From Candidatus Zixiibacteriota bacterium (GTDB lineage: Bacteria > Zixibacteria > MSB-5A5 > GN15 > JACZUZ01): a stretch of DNA of 64,000 nt. Made by a program: the position numbers and the translations under genes. The notes under the pieces were generated by a model. It had not been told where the DNA came from and searched no databases. It saw only the letters and a program-made list of their open reading frames with translations. Shown piece after piece: positions 1 through 8,968 of this stretch; the first letter of the stretch is position 1, and every line of letters begins with the position of its first letter. The stretch lies in the NCBI GenBank assembly GCA_024280835.1, contig JAJRPJ010000015.1, forward strand, positions 1 to 64,000. Direction: 5' to 3'.

Positions 1-1
1 T

Positions 2-727
2 GGCTTTGACGATTTAGTTGACTCAGACGGTGATGGTGTGCCAGACGGTTGTGATATATGCAACGGGTTTAATGATTCTATTGATTCTGATGGCGATGGT
101 GTACCTGATGGTTGCGATGTTTGTCCTGGCTTTGACGATTTGGTTGACTCAGATGGTGATGGTGTTCCAGACAGTTGTGATATATGTAATGGTTTTAGTG
201 ATTCTATTGACGCGGATGGTGATGGTGTGCCTGATGGTTGTGATGTTTGTCCTGGCTTTGACGATTTGGTTGACTCAGATGGTGATGGTGTTCCAGACAG
301 TTGTGATATATGTAATGGTTTTAGTGATTCTATTGACGCGGATGGTGATGGTGTGCCTGATGGTTGTGACGTGTGCCCTGGCTTTGACGATGGCATAGAT
401 ACCGATGGCGACGGTTTCGCCGATGGTTGTGACAATTGCCCTGTAAATGCCAACCCGACGCAGCAGGATACAAACAACAACGGAATCGGCGATGCTTGCG
501 ATGTTTGTTGCACGCTAGCAGGTGATGCAGACAACAGCGGAACATTCAATATTGCAGATGTAACGTTTGGGATTGCCAGAATATTTAATAGTGGCCCTGC
601 TCCTTTATGTTTGGATGCTGCAGATGCAAATGGTGATAACTCCTTCAACATCGCTGACGTAACTTATGGTATTGCAAGGATATTTGGTGGTGGGCCTGCG
701 CCTGTTTGCGGAGTTAATGGGTTTTGA
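2..727 (+). CDS. Secreted TSP3-repeat protein with C-terminal dockerin-like tail (5' end outside window)
   Basis: The frame is open from the left edge, so the N-terminus is missing; 241 residues are visible. The first ~150 residues are 21-residue thrombospondin type 3-like calcium-binding repeats of the form D-x-D-G-D-G-V-P-D-x-C-D with regular cysteine pairs. After a linker the protein ends in two EF-hand-like loops (GDADNSG..NIADVTFGIARIF and ADANGDN..NIADVTYGIARIF), each followed by APxC, preceded by a CC pair. TSP3 repeats are known to bind Ca2+ and act as rigid extracellular linkers. The same tail ends the next three genes and a gene at 49-51.5 kb. Function of the missing N-terminal part is unknown. 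Extracellular or surface location is inferred. Confidence 0.85.
   Translation, partial: GFDDLVDSDGDGVPDGCDICNGFNDSIDSDGDGVPDGCDVCPGFDDLVDSDGDGVPDSCDICNGFSDSIDADGDGVPDGCDVCPGFDDLVDSDGDGVPDSCDICNGFSDSIDADGDGVPDGCDVCPGFDDGIDTDGDGFADGCDNCPVNANPTQQDTNNNGIGDACDVCCTLAGDADNSGTFNIADVTFGIARIFNSGPAPLCLDAADANGDNSFNIADVTYGIARIFGGGPAPVCGVNGF
116..369 (+). repeat. Perfect 126-bp tandem duplication inside the TSP3 region
   Basis: Bases 116-243 are identical to 242-369, a 126-bp period equal to two 21-residue repeats (one CPGF-type plus one CNGF-type). A more diverged copy precedes it. The identity at synonymous positions indicates recent unequal crossing-over or slippage, so copy number may vary between strains. 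Confidence 0.9.
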
Positions 728-793
728 GTTCACATTAGGTTTATTGCAATGGGGGGGCATTGTAGTCGTGTACCTCGGTGGACGACAATCCGC

Positions 794-821
794 TTGACTT
801 TAGATTGATTCAGAGTATATT
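794..821 (+). promoter_or_regulatory. Candidate sigma70-type promoter for the first FG-GAP gene
   Basis: TTGACT (794-799) and TATATT (816-821) are separated by 16 bp, in the 287-bp gap before the gene at 1015. The gap otherwise shows no supported gene. The predicted leader would be about 185 nt. The assignment rests on consensus matching only. Confidence 0.35.
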
Positions 822-1014
822 TATTGGGTTGGATTTGAAATCCTGTCAGGTTTTGTCGTTTCCGTTTTGCAGTTCCGTCTATTTCAACTTCATAGCTGCG
901 ACAACTTTCCGTCAGAAAATGTACTTATATGCAACGTTTCCTTCACATAGCTCAATTGAGTAAGAAAAGGAGATGTCTTGCAAGCGCTTAGACATACATT
1001 TAATGAGGGTTACC

Positions 1015-2541
1015 ATGAATCTATACTCAAGAATACTTACAGGAGGTATCAGCATATTATTGGCGTGTGTGGTTTTATTTCCACATGGCGTAAATGCACA
1101 GTGTGCACCGGCGTTTGTATTCACTGGTGAAGCGGAGTTCAACTATTTTGGCGACGCAGTTTCAGGAGCTGGGGACGTCAATAGTGACGGATTTGCAGAT
1201 ATAATAGTCGGCGCACATAGTGTCAACCTGGCTTATGTGTATTCAGGGCAGACTGGAGAGCTCTTGTACGTTTTCGACGGTGTGGGGCAGTTTGGAAGAT
1301 TTGGGCGATCTGTTTCAGGGGCAGGAGATGTCGATAATGACGGATATGCTGATCTAATAGTTGGGGCGGATGTTCAAGGTGTCTTTGGTAATCTGTCAGG
1401 CAGAGCCTATGTGTACTCTGGCCAAACGGGATTGGTTTTGTACGTTTTAAATGGCGAGAATAACAACGATGTTTTTGGAATAAGCGTTTCAGGCGCTGGG
1501 GACGTTAACGCTGATGGGTACGCCGATCTAATCGTAGGCGCTCCGGCCAACGCCTCTGCCGCTATGAATGCTGGCAGAGCGTATGTCTATAGTGGAAAGA
1601 CTGGTGAGCTAATGTACACATTCACTGGCGAAGCGAAATACGACGGCCTTGGTTTTACAGTTTCAGGCGCTGGCGATGTGAATAGTGACGGATTCGACGA
1701 TCTGATTGTTGGCGCTCCCAATCAAGATGCTGGCGGCTCAGACGCGGGTGGAGCATACGTCTATTCAGGACAAACGGGCGATCTGTTGTATAAGTTTATA
1801 GGAAAAGTGGCTGTTGATAAGTTTGGCTATTCTGTTTCCGGAGCCAACGATGTTGATAATGATGGGTATGACGATTTATTGATTGGGTCACGTTTTAGCG
1901 ATATTGGAGGAAGATCATCTGGTAGAGCTGACGTGTATTCGGGGCAGACTGGTGAGATATTATATACTTTTGTGGGGGAGACGCCTGGTGACCAGTTTGG
2001 TTGGTCGGTTTCGGGAGTCGGTGATGTAGATAAGGATTTGTATGCCGATGTTCTCGTTGGCGCTAACTTTAGTGATGCAGCTGGCGCCAACGCTGGGCGG
2101 GCATATCTCTACTCAGGTCAGACCGGTGAGTTGTTACAAATGTTTACTGGCGAAGCCAAAAGCGACGCCTTTGGAATTTCTGTTTCTGGAGCGGGCGATA
2201 TCGACAGCGACGGATTCGCAGATATCATAGTTGGGGCGAGGCAGAATAGCGCAGGCGGAGGAGCCGCTGGGCGAGCATACGTATACTCATCCAGTGATAT
2301 TAACGGCACGTCTTGTAATTGCTGTAATACGCCAGGAGACGCTGATAGTGATGGAGTGTTCAACGCCGCTGATGTGACATTTGGATTAGCGAGAATATTT
2401 GGCTACCAAGCGGCTGCTATTTGTTCCGACGCCGCTGATGTTAATGGTGATGGCGCCTTCAATATCTCCGATGTGACTTATGGAATTGCTCGGATATTTA
2501 GTGGTGGCCCTGCGCCTGTCTGTGGGACTAATGGGTTTTAG
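1015..2541 (+). CDS. Secreted seven-repeat FG-GAP propeller protein with dockerin-like tail (paralogue 1)
   Basis: Protein of 508 aa. I chose ATG 1015 because a signal peptide (MNLYSRILTGG.. to VNA|QC) starts there and GAGG lies just upstream; ATG 973 would put the ribosome site against the start codon. Seven repeats of FGxxVSGAGDVNxDGxxDLIVGA type follow, each with a DxDxDG-like Ca2+ loop, and each followed by AYVYSGQTGELLY. Seven such repeats form the beta-propeller of integrin alpha chains. The last ~75 residues are a CC pair and two EF-hand-like loops ending in APVCG. It is the first of three tandem paralogues. Ligand is unknown; extracellular adhesion or scaffolding is an inference from the fold. 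Confidence 0.88.
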   Translation: MNLYSRILTGGISILLACVVLFPHGVNAQCAPAFVFTGEAEFNYFGDAVSGAGDVNSDGFADIIVGAHSVNLAYVYSGQTGELLYVFDGVGQFGRFGRSVSGAGDVDNDGYADLIVGADVQGVFGNLSGRAYVYSGQTGLVLYVLNGENNNDVFGISVSGAGDVNADGYADLIVGAPANASAAMNAGRAYVYSGKTGELMYTFTGEAKYDGLGFTVSGAGDVNSDGFDDLIVGAPNQDAGGSDAGGAYVYSGQTGDLLYKFIGKVAVDKFGYSVSGANDVDNDGYDDLLIGSRFSDIGGRSSGRADVYSGQTGEILYTFVGETPGDQFGWSVSGVGDVDKDLYADVLVGANFSDAAGANAGRAYLYSGQTGELLQMFTGEAKSDAFGISVSGAGDIDSDGFADIIVGARQNSAGGGAAGRAYVYSSSDINGTSCNCCNTPGDADSDGVFNAADVTFGLARIFGYQAAAICSDAADVNGDGAFNISDVTYGIARIFSGGPAPVCGTNGF

Positions 2542-2600
2542 GGGGCTGTTTAAATAACTGTCTTTGCGCTAGTTCAATTCGAGGGTAAGAGTGTAAATTC

Positions 2601-2628
2601 TTGATATTGACTAGAAAATCTTTATATT
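2601..2628 (+). promoter_or_regulatory. Candidate sigma70-type promoter for the second FG-GAP gene
   Basis: TTGATA (2601-2606) and TATATT (2623-2628) are spaced 16 bp. Both spacing and -10 hexamer match the candidate upstream of the first paralogue. A weak hairpin (GAGCTG/CAGCTC, 2638-2654) follows in the leader. Confidence 0.35.
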
Positions 2629-2809
2629 ACAATAGCTGAGCTGTTGGCCAGCTCATTCCTTTGCTTTTCAGCAATTGTGCCATTCCGTCAGAAATTGGAT
2701 TGAGAAAGTTTCAACAGCTTCTTAGCCGTTTGATTTATGTATCGAACTAGCGATCATAATTAGTTTGTCACCTTAGTACGTGGACGTAGAATGTTTTGAA
2801 AGAGAGTGT

Positions 2810-4339
2810 ATGATGCACTACAGAACGCGAGTATTTGGTACTTACCTATTCTTGGCAGTTGCAACTGGGTTAATGTACGCGCCCGCTTCATCTCATTCAC
2901 AGTGTTCACCTTTGATGACCTTTACAGGTGAAGGGGAATACAATTACTTTGGTAGTTCTGCTGCAGCCGCTGGAGATGTCAATAACGATGGATACCCTGA
3001 TCTAATTATTGGAGCTAGTTCTAATGATGCTGGTGGAAACGGCGCTGGTCGAGCTTATGTCTATTCTGGGGAAACTGGGCTATTGCTTTACACTTTCACT
3101 GGTGAGGGGCCATCCGAGTACTTTGGGAGTTCAGTCTCAGGAGCTGGTGACGTTGATGGTGATGGCTATAGTGACTTAATTATCGGCGCTTATGCGAGTG
3201 ACTCAGGCGGCAACGCCGCTGGAAGAGCGTATGTCTATTCTGGGCAGTTTGGAACTCTAATATACACTATTACTGGTGGCGCAGATATAGATTATCTGGG
3301 GTGGTCAGTCTCTGGCGCTGGAGATGCTGATGGCGATGGATTCGATGACTTTATCGTTGGAGTTCCTGGTTTTGGAGCCAATAACGGTGGGGCCTTCGTC
3401 TATTCTGGGAAGACCGGCGCTAGAATGTACACGATATTTGGTTCGAAACCGTATGCAGGTTTAGGTAAATCACTCTCAGGCGCTGGAGATGTTAATCAGG
3501 ATGGATATGCGGATTTTATAGTTGGTGCGAGTAACAGCCCAACAGCGGGCGGAGGTTTGGGTAGGGCGTTCGTGTATTCAGGGCGAACTGGAACGCCGTT
3601 GTACACATTCGAGGGGGAAGGAGCTGGCGGCGATTTTGGAAACTCTGTTTCGGGCGCTGGAGATGTTGATGGCGATGGCTATCCTGATTTGATAGTTGGG
3701 GCCAAGAATGATGCTGAGGGTGGAATAAGTTCGGGTAGCGCTTACGTCTATTCTGGGAAAACTGGATTGCTTCTACACAAATTTGTCGGCCCATCAATTA
3801 GCGCCCAATTCGGTTCGACGGTTTCTGCTGCCGGAGATGTGGATAATGATGGTTTCGATGACTTGATAGTAAGCGCTCATTATATTCTGATTGGCACAGA
3901 GACTGTCGGCAAGGCTTATGTGTATTCGGGGCGTAACTGGGAACTATTGTATGAACTCGCTGGCGAATTGGGTGGTGACCATTTCGCTTTCATGGTTGCT
4001 GGGGCTGGTGATATTAACAAAGATGGCTTCGATGATTTGCTAATAGGCGCCGAGACTGCTGATGTTGGCGGGAATAGCGCCGTAGGACGAGCATTTGTCT
4101 TCAGCGCCTATTGTGGTTGCTGTGTCACTCCTGGGGATGCGGACAATGACGGCTCATTCAACATCGCCGATGTCACATTTGGCATTGCCAGAATTTTCGG
4201 CGGCGGTCCCGCTGCGGCTTGTCAGGATGAAGCCGACGCTAATGGCTACAACTCTTTTAATATCGCTGATGTGACTTATGGTATTGCTCGGATATTTGGT
4301 GGCGGAGCGGCTCCTGTTTGTGGTAGCGATGGGTTCTGA
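2810..4339 (+). CDS. Secreted seven-repeat FG-GAP propeller protein with dockerin-like tail (paralogue 2)
   Basis: Protein of 509 aa starting at the tandem ATG codons 2810/2813, after an AGAGAG stretch. A signal peptide ends at SHS|QC. Seven FG-GAP repeats follow (FGSSVSGAGDVDGDGYSDLIIGA type) with the AYVYSGxTG linker between blades. The tail has CC, two EF-hand loops (second loop reads ADANGYN, so one Ca2+ ligand position is Tyr) and two APxC/AAxC cysteines. Length and repeat number nearly equal its neighbours, which points to gene duplication. No enzymatic motif is seen. Outer surface or secreted location is inferred from the signal peptide and repeats. Confidence 0.88.
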   Translation: MMHYRTRVFGTYLFLAVATGLMYAPASSHSQCSPLMTFTGEGEYNYFGSSAAAAGDVNNDGYPDLIIGASSNDAGGNGAGRAYVYSGETGLLLYTFTGEGPSEYFGSSVSGAGDVDGDGYSDLIIGAYASDSGGNAAGRAYVYSGQFGTLIYTITGGADIDYLGWSVSGAGDADGDGFDDFIVGVPGFGANNGGAFVYSGKTGARMYTIFGSKPYAGLGKSLSGAGDVNQDGYADFIVGASNSPTAGGGLGRAFVYSGRTGTPLYTFEGEGAGGDFGNSVSGAGDVDGDGYPDLIVGAKNDAEGGISSGSAYVYSGKTGLLLHKFVGPSISAQFGSTVSAAGDVDNDGFDDLIVSAHYILIGTETVGKAYVYSGRNWELLYELAGELGGDHFAFMVAGAGDINKDGFDDLLIGAETADVGGNSAVGRAFVFSAYCGCCVTPGDADNDGSFNIADVTFGIARIFGGGPAAACQDEADANGYNSFNIADVTYGIARIFGGGAAPVCGSDGF

Positions 4340-4428
4340 TAGGAGCATACGGTTAATTCTGGCAAAACCTGTTTTGACAGATATTATTGTCTGACAATAG
4401 AAATTCAGTATGGGATGCTTGAAAAGTC

Positions 4429-4458
4429 TTGCTTTTGGGTGGGGCGGCGCTTTATATT
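4429..4458 (+). promoter_or_regulatory. Weak candidate promoter for the third FG-GAP gene
   Basis: TTGCTT (4429-4434) and TATATT (4453-4458) are 18 bp apart. The -10 sits in CTTTATATTA, a decamer shared with the candidate before paralogue 2. The -35 is poor. Confidence 0.25.
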
Positions 4459-4532
4459 AACCTTCAGAGAGAATCGCATTTGTGCGTTGGAAATTTGGCC
4501 TAACCTTTCGGATTCCATACTTGGAGGAAATT

Positions 4533-6062
4533 ATGTTCCGCGACCTAATTAATCAAAAAACGAATTTCAGCGTTTTGGCTGTCTTGGGCATTGTTTTGAT
4601 TTTTCAATCAGGGGTGTTGGCACAATGCCCTGGGATTATTACTGGTTCTGTGACCGATGGGGTTGCGTTTGGGATGCAGGTTGGAGCCGCAGGTGATGTT
4701 GATGGGGATGGTGTGCCTGACTATTTGGTCGCTACGCGGAATTTCCCTGGTTATCCAGCAGAGGTCAGAGTTTTTTCAGGCAGTAGCGATCAGATATTGC
4801 AGACCTACCGTCAATTATATGATTACTATTACAAATCTGGCATTGCTGGTCTCGGTGATGTCAATGGCGATGGCTATGGCGATATACTGATTGGTACAGT
4901 GATATTTTCTGGTTTGGACAAATCGGTTTTGTTTTCTGTTGATGACGTGGTGGTTCCAAGCTCGGCTCCAGCGATAAGCTATAGGGTGGGACATGTTTTA
5001 GGTGACCTAGATCAAGACGGTGTCAAGGATTTCGCAATTTCTTCCAGGTTAACTGATGCCAACGGGGCCGACTATCGCGAAATCGTCTTTTATTCCGGCG
5101 CTTCAAGGGCTGTTCTGCATGTGATGACGAGCGAACTGGGAGATGCTTTGTTTGGGAATCGGGTGGTAGACGCTGGCGATGTCAACGGCGATGGTAGCTC
5201 CGATTTTCTCCTTCAGACTCTGGTTGATAATGGAGGAGTTCTTGATTTTCGGATATTGGTTATTTCAGGCGCAGATGCCAGCGAATTGTATTCATTTTCC
5301 GAGGCTGATGTCTCGGGCAGTTTCAATCGAGGGATGAGCGGGGTTGGTGATTTCAATGCAGATGGTTTTGATGATTTTGCTTTTGTTTCGTCAACATTTA
5401 CTGGAGAAAATGATCCAATTCTAGATACACTGCATATTCGGTCAGGTCGGGATGGAGTTTCGTTGATGAAAATTGTTCCTGAACCAGCTAGCGTTGGTTT
5501 GTCGTATTTTGGCTACGCTTTGGCGGGTGGTGGGGATATCAATGGTGACGGTGTTCCCGATGTTGTTGTTGGGGGGCATTATTACGGTCTTAGCGCGGAT
5601 TCGAGAAATGGCGCCGTATTTGTCTATTCTGGCATTGATGGTGAGTTGATTGGACGCATGTTCGGCGAGGAGAGTTTTTCTGAATTTGGCCGTGCTGTGG
5701 CTATTGTCGGCGATGTCAACGGTGACGGTCGAGATGATATATTGGTAGGCTCTCATCATCTCGGAACTTTATCGACAGGAACTCTTGAGGAAAAATATCT
5801 GCACACTGGTAAGACATATCTTTTTAATTGCTTAACGCCTTGTTGTATTGTTGCAGGGGACGCTAATGGTGACAAATCTATGAATGTAGCTGATGTTACT
5901 TTTGGGATACAGCGGATATTTGGCGGTGGGGCTGCTCCTGCATGTATGGATGCCGCGGACGCTAATGGTGATCATGCTTTTAATGTTGCAGATGTGACGA
6001 TGAATATCTCCAGAATATTCTCTGGTGGCCAAGCTCCAATTTGTGGTGAAATGGGGTATTGA
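4533..6062 (+). CDS. Secreted seven-repeat FG-GAP propeller protein with dockerin-like tail (paralogue 3)
   Basis: Protein of 509 aa. ATG 4533 is preceded by GGAGG with good spacing and opens a signal peptide (..SGVLA|QC). The blades are more diverged than in the other two copies, but seven GDVNGDGxxDxLxxS-type loops can still be counted, the last two being GDINGDGVPDVVVGG and GDVNGDGRDDILVGS. The tail contains CC, two EF-hand-like loops (second ends MNISRIF) and two APxC motifs, ending MGY. The mature N-terminus again begins Gln-Cys. Role unknown; probably a surface or secreted partner of the two upstream paralogues. Confidence 0.87.
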   Translation: MFRDLINQKTNFSVLAVLGIVLIFQSGVLAQCPGIITGSVTDGVAFGMQVGAAGDVDGDGVPDYLVATRNFPGYPAEVRVFSGSSDQILQTYRQLYDYYYKSGIAGLGDVNGDGYGDILIGTVIFSGLDKSVLFSVDDVVVPSSAPAISYRVGHVLGDLDQDGVKDFAISSRLTDANGADYREIVFYSGASRAVLHVMTSELGDALFGNRVVDAGDVNGDGSSDFLLQTLVDNGGVLDFRILVISGADASELYSFSEADVSGSFNRGMSGVGDFNADGFDDFAFVSSTFTGENDPILDTLHIRSGRDGVSLMKIVPEPASVGLSYFGYALAGGGDINGDGVPDVVVGGHYYGLSADSRNGAVFVYSGIDGELIGRMFGEESFSEFGRAVAIVGDVNGDGRDDILVGSHHLGTLSTGTLEEKYLHTGKTYLFNCLTPCCIVAGDANGDKSMNVADVTFGIQRIFGGGAAPACMDAADANGDHAFNVADVTMNISRIFSGGQAPICGEMGY

Positions 6063-6106
6063 GGGCGAGATTCTTGCCTAGTTTCCTGAATCGTCATAAG
6101 GAAATG

Positions 6107-6736
6107 TCATAGAGGTATCAAGTAGCCGAGGGTTACTCGGGCTACTGAGAATGTGCCGTCGATGTTTTGTTCGCTGAAAGTTTCGGCGTTGATTTGGCGT
6201 TTGTAGATATATTGTGGGTTTGATTGTTGGAATGACATCTCGAAAACTATTTTTTCTGCGAACCGCATCCCTACGAAAACTCGATAGCCATAGTTATTAG
6301 TTAAACCCACTTCATCGATATCCAAGGTTCGTTTTAGAGAATCGCGCGTAGAGCTATTTATGTCTATTGAGTTTATGCCATAAGTTACGCCGAGCCCCAT
6401 GTAGCTGATTATCCCATTCTTGCCAATATAGACCAGCGCCTCTGAACTGAGGGTTAAGCTGGATTTTGTTCCAGCTGGAGCGAATGGATCAGTGACAGTT
6501 GATTCGCTGTAGTCGAGTCCGAAACGCAGGATATAGGGATGAATTACTAGGTATTCGAACTTTGCGCCCGCCTCGAAGCCAGCCAGCAAATCACGATTTG
6601 GGCTTTGTATGCCTCCGTAGAGCTGAATTGAGGCATCCTGCGCTGTGTCATATTCAGGTGGAGTTATGGAAATGATGGGTAAGGAAATGGTCAATGCCAG
6701 TAGAGCTTCAAACATATATTTCCAATAATTGTCCAA
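6107..6736 (-). CDS. Predicted outer-membrane beta-barrel-like protein, function unknown
   Basis: 209 aa, convergent with the FG-GAP genes. The N-terminus is hydrophobic (MFEALLALTISLPIISI), consistent with a signal peptide; translation may begin at an internal Met (6715) rather than 6736, and neither has a convincing ribosome site. The rest alternates polar and hydrophobic residues and ends in GYLIPL, as in small outer-membrane barrels. Alternating glycine/aromatic strands such as YRVFVGMRFAEKIVFEMSF support this. I do not recognise a named family. Confidence 0.6.
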   Translation of the reverse strand: MDNYWKYMFEALLALTISLPIISITPPEYDTAQDASIQLYGGIQSPNRDLLAGFEAGAKFEYLVIHPYILRFGLDYSESTVTDPFAPAGTKSSLTLSSEALVYIGKNGIISYMGLGVTYGINSIDINSSTRDSLKRTLDIDEVGLTNNYGYRVFVGMRFAEKIVFEMSFQQSNPQYIYKRQINAETFSEQNIDGTFSVARVTLGYLIPL

Positions 6737-7293
6737 TAATTGATTGTTTAGCCCAGTTAATCATTGAACTAGAGCTAAGTTTACCTTCATCAAAGACGCC
6801 TATTCTCAGCGAACTACAAACTATAACCTAGTTTTTGCTAAAAAGTTACGGCTATATAGCTAGTAATATAGAAAAAGTAATAGTACAGATTTACATCTTC
6901 AGCCGACGCTGAGGTTCACGTGGCTATTGTAGTTAGAAAACTTGCAAAATACTAGCCAATTGGCCAAGAGGAAGCGCGGGGAATGCGGTTGACAAGGTCA
7001 GTGATGGACTATATTCTGCCAGTCGTTCTGTTTTACCACTTAAGCAGGACAATAGTTGTGAATTTCTTCACAACTTGTGTCGTATGTTTTTTTGAGGCGG
7101 TCACACAATAGAGGCCAACTTGCAAGAGAATAGTGGCTAGCAATAAGTAGAATCTGCGTTGACTCGTAGAATTAAACGAAGCAGCGCGGTTTTGATTTGT
7201 CTTAGGAATAGTCATAGAAAATAATAGAATTGAAAACAAGAGCTAATGGGAGTTAATCCCGAAAAACTCCCAACAATTAGGTATAGGTAGAAC
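6737..7293. other. 557-bp non-coding stretch before the aldehyde dehydrogenase
   Basis: AT-rich. It holds a candidate promoter on the plus strand (TTGACA 6989-6994, TATATT 7010-7015, spacer 15), a perfect 9-bp inverted repeat with a 4-base loop (AGTTGTGAA 7054-7062 and TTCACAACT 7067-7075), and a 7-bp hairpin (7248-7254 with 7265-7271) close to the next start codon. No gene is supported; a 68-codon minus-strand frame lacks a ribosome site. Confidence 0.4.
7054..7075. promoter_or_regulatory. Operator-like perfect inverted repeat
   Basis: AGTTGTGAA-TTTC-TTCACAACT lies about 40 bp downstream of the candidate promoter at 6989-7015, a position suited to a repressor site or a leader hairpin. No adjoining T-run, so a terminator is unlikely. 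Binding factor unknown. Confidence 0.3.
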
Positions 7294-8790
7294 ATGGCTG
7301 CAAAGAAAGTAAAGACTTACAAGAATTACATCAACGGCGAATGGGTGTCATCACACTCCAAGAAAACATTTGTGAATTGCAACCCTGCTGACACTACTGA
7401 TATTATTGGTAGGTTTCAGTATTCAAATGAGCAGGATGTTAATGACGCTGTGGCTGCCGCTAAGGCTGCATACCCTGCCTGGCGGATGATGCCGGCGCCT
7501 GTTCGCGCTGAGATTTTGTTCCGCGCTGGCGAGATGATGATTAAGCAGAAAGAGCAAATCGCACAGGATATGACTCGCGAAATGGGTAAAGTGCTCAAAG
7601 AGACTCGTGGTGATGTTCAAGAAGCGATTGATATGACATTTTTCATGGCTGGTGAGGGTCGTCGGATGTTTGGCGCGACTACGCCGTCAGAATTGGCTAA
7701 CAAGTTCAATATGACTGTTCGTCAGCCGATTGGTGTTGTGGGTATGATTACGCCTTGGAACTTCCCGATTGCGATTCCTTCTTGGAAGATTTTGCCGGCT
7801 TTGATTTGTGGTAATACCGCAGTTATCAAGTCTGCTCCAGATACACCGCTTTCGGTGCATGCGTTGGTTAAGATTCTTCATGACGCTGGTGTGCCTAAAG
7901 GTGTTATCAATCACATCTCTGGTGAGGGTGTTGAGGCTGGTCAGCCATTGGTTCAGCATAAAGATGTTAAGATTGTTTCCTTCACTGGTTCTTCGGCGAC
8001 AGGCCGTTTGATCTCTGAGTTCTGCGCGCCAACATTCAAGCATTGTTCACTTGAAATGGGCGGTAAGAACGTGATTATGGTGATGGATGACGCTGATTTG
8101 GATTTGGCGGCTGATGGCGCAGTTTGGGCGGCATTTGGCACGACAGGTCAACGTTGTACAGCCGCATCGAGATTGGTTGTGCATAAGAAGGTGATGAAGA
8201 AGTTCACCGCGAAGTTGCTTGAGCGCGCTAAGAGTCTTCGGATTGGTAATGGTCTTGACGCTAAGACTGAAATGGGACCAGTTATTAACGAGTCTCAGAT
8301 GAAGAAGATTTTGGGTTATATCGAGATCGGCAAGAAAGAGGGCGGTAAGCTTCTTTGTGGTGGTAATCAATTGAAGACTGGTAAATACAAGAACGGTTAC
8401 TTTATTGAGCCGACAATCTTTGGTGGTGTCACTGAGAAAATGACCATTTTCAAAGAAGAGATTTTTGGCCCTGTGACTGCTTTGATTGAGTGTAAGAGCT
8501 TGGAAGATGGTATTCGGATTGCTAACAATACTTCTTATGGTCTCTCGGCTTCGATTTATACTAAGAGTGTCAATAGTGCGTTCACGGCGATTCGTGATAC
8601 ATACACTGGTTTGTTCTATGTGAATGCTCCGACAATTGGCGCAGAAGTACATCTGCCGTTTGGTGGCACTAACGATACTGGTAACGGACATCGTGAGGCT
8701 GGCCAGCAAGTTCTGGATATCTTCTCAGAGTGGAAATCGGTTTATGTCGATTACTCTGGTGTGATTCAGAAGGCGCAGATTGACGATTAA
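7294..8790 (+). CDS. NAD(P)-dependent aldehyde dehydrogenase
   Basis: 498 aa, full length for the ALDH superfamily, cytosolic. The [17 protein letters not shown] segment, catalytic Glu254 (LEMGGKN) and nucleophile Cys288 ([11 protein letters not shown]) are all present, as is the Rossmann motif FTGSSATGR. It oxidises an aldehyde to its acid with NAD(P)+. The C-terminal [19 protein letters not shown] stretch resembles enzymes annotated as alpha-ketoglutaric or aminoadipic semialdehyde dehydrogenases, but substrate cannot be fixed from sequence alone. It stands as a single gene with its own terminator; AGGT precedes the ATG. Confidence 0.93.
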   Translation: MAAKKVKTYKNYINGEWVSSHSKKTFVNCNPADTTDIIGRFQYSNEQDVNDAVAAAKAAYPAWRMMPAPVRAEILFRAGEMMIKQKEQIAQDMTREMGKVLKETRGDVQEAIDMTFFMAGEGRRMFGATTPSELANKFNMTVRQPIGVVGMITPWNFPIAIPSWKILPALICGNTAVIKSAPDTPLSVHALVKILHDAGVPKGVINHISGEGVEAGQPLVQHKDVKIVSFTGSSATGRLISEFCAPTFKHCSLEMGGKNVIMVMDDADLDLAADGAVWAAFGTTGQRCTAASRLVVHKKVMKKFTAKLLERAKSLRIGNGLDAKTEMGPVINESQMKKILGYIEIGKKEGGKLLCGGNQLKTGKYKNGYFIEPTIFGGVTEKMTIFKEEIFGPVTALIECKSLEDGIRIANNTSYGLSASIYTKSVNSAFTAIRDTYTGLFYVNAPTIGAEVHLPFGGTNDTGNGHREAGQQVLDIFSEWKSVYVDYSGVIQKAQIDD

Positions 8791-8876
8791 TTCGCCGTAT
8801 TTTTGGTAGATAGTTTACGTATGATTTAGCCGAGACTTACCGATACTGATACGGTGAGGTCGGCGCTAAGGCGCAG

Positions 8877-8925
8877 GCCGGTTCAGAGGGGATTTTTGCC
8901 TCTTTGGGCCGGCTTGGTCTTTTTT
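8877..8925 (+). terminator. Rho-independent terminator after the aldehyde dehydrogenase
   Basis: GCCGG (8877-8881) pairs with CCGGC (8909-8913) and AGAGG with CCTCT inside it, separated by an internal loop; TCTTTTTTG follows. Confidence 0.75.
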
Positions 8926-8968
8926 GCAATAGGAATATTGTTAGAAGATTTATTGGAAGAACTAGGTA

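Noticed and set aside
748-763. CAATG-GGGGGG-CATTG as a terminator of the first gene
   Set aside because: Five-pair stem with a G-rich loop and no T-run.
778-963. 61-codon plus-strand frame between the first two genes
   Set aside because: GTG/TTG-type start without ribosome site, no recognisable sequence; it lies across the candidate promoter of the next gene.
7033-7239. 68-codon minus-strand frame before the aldehyde dehydrogenase
   Set aside because: One hydrophobic stretch only, TTG start, no ribosome site and no partner gene; it overlaps a perfect inverted repeat.
8047-8709. 220-codon minus-strand frame opposite the aldehyde dehydrogenase
   Set aside because: Shadow of a clear ALDH gene; no signal or domain in the reverse reading.
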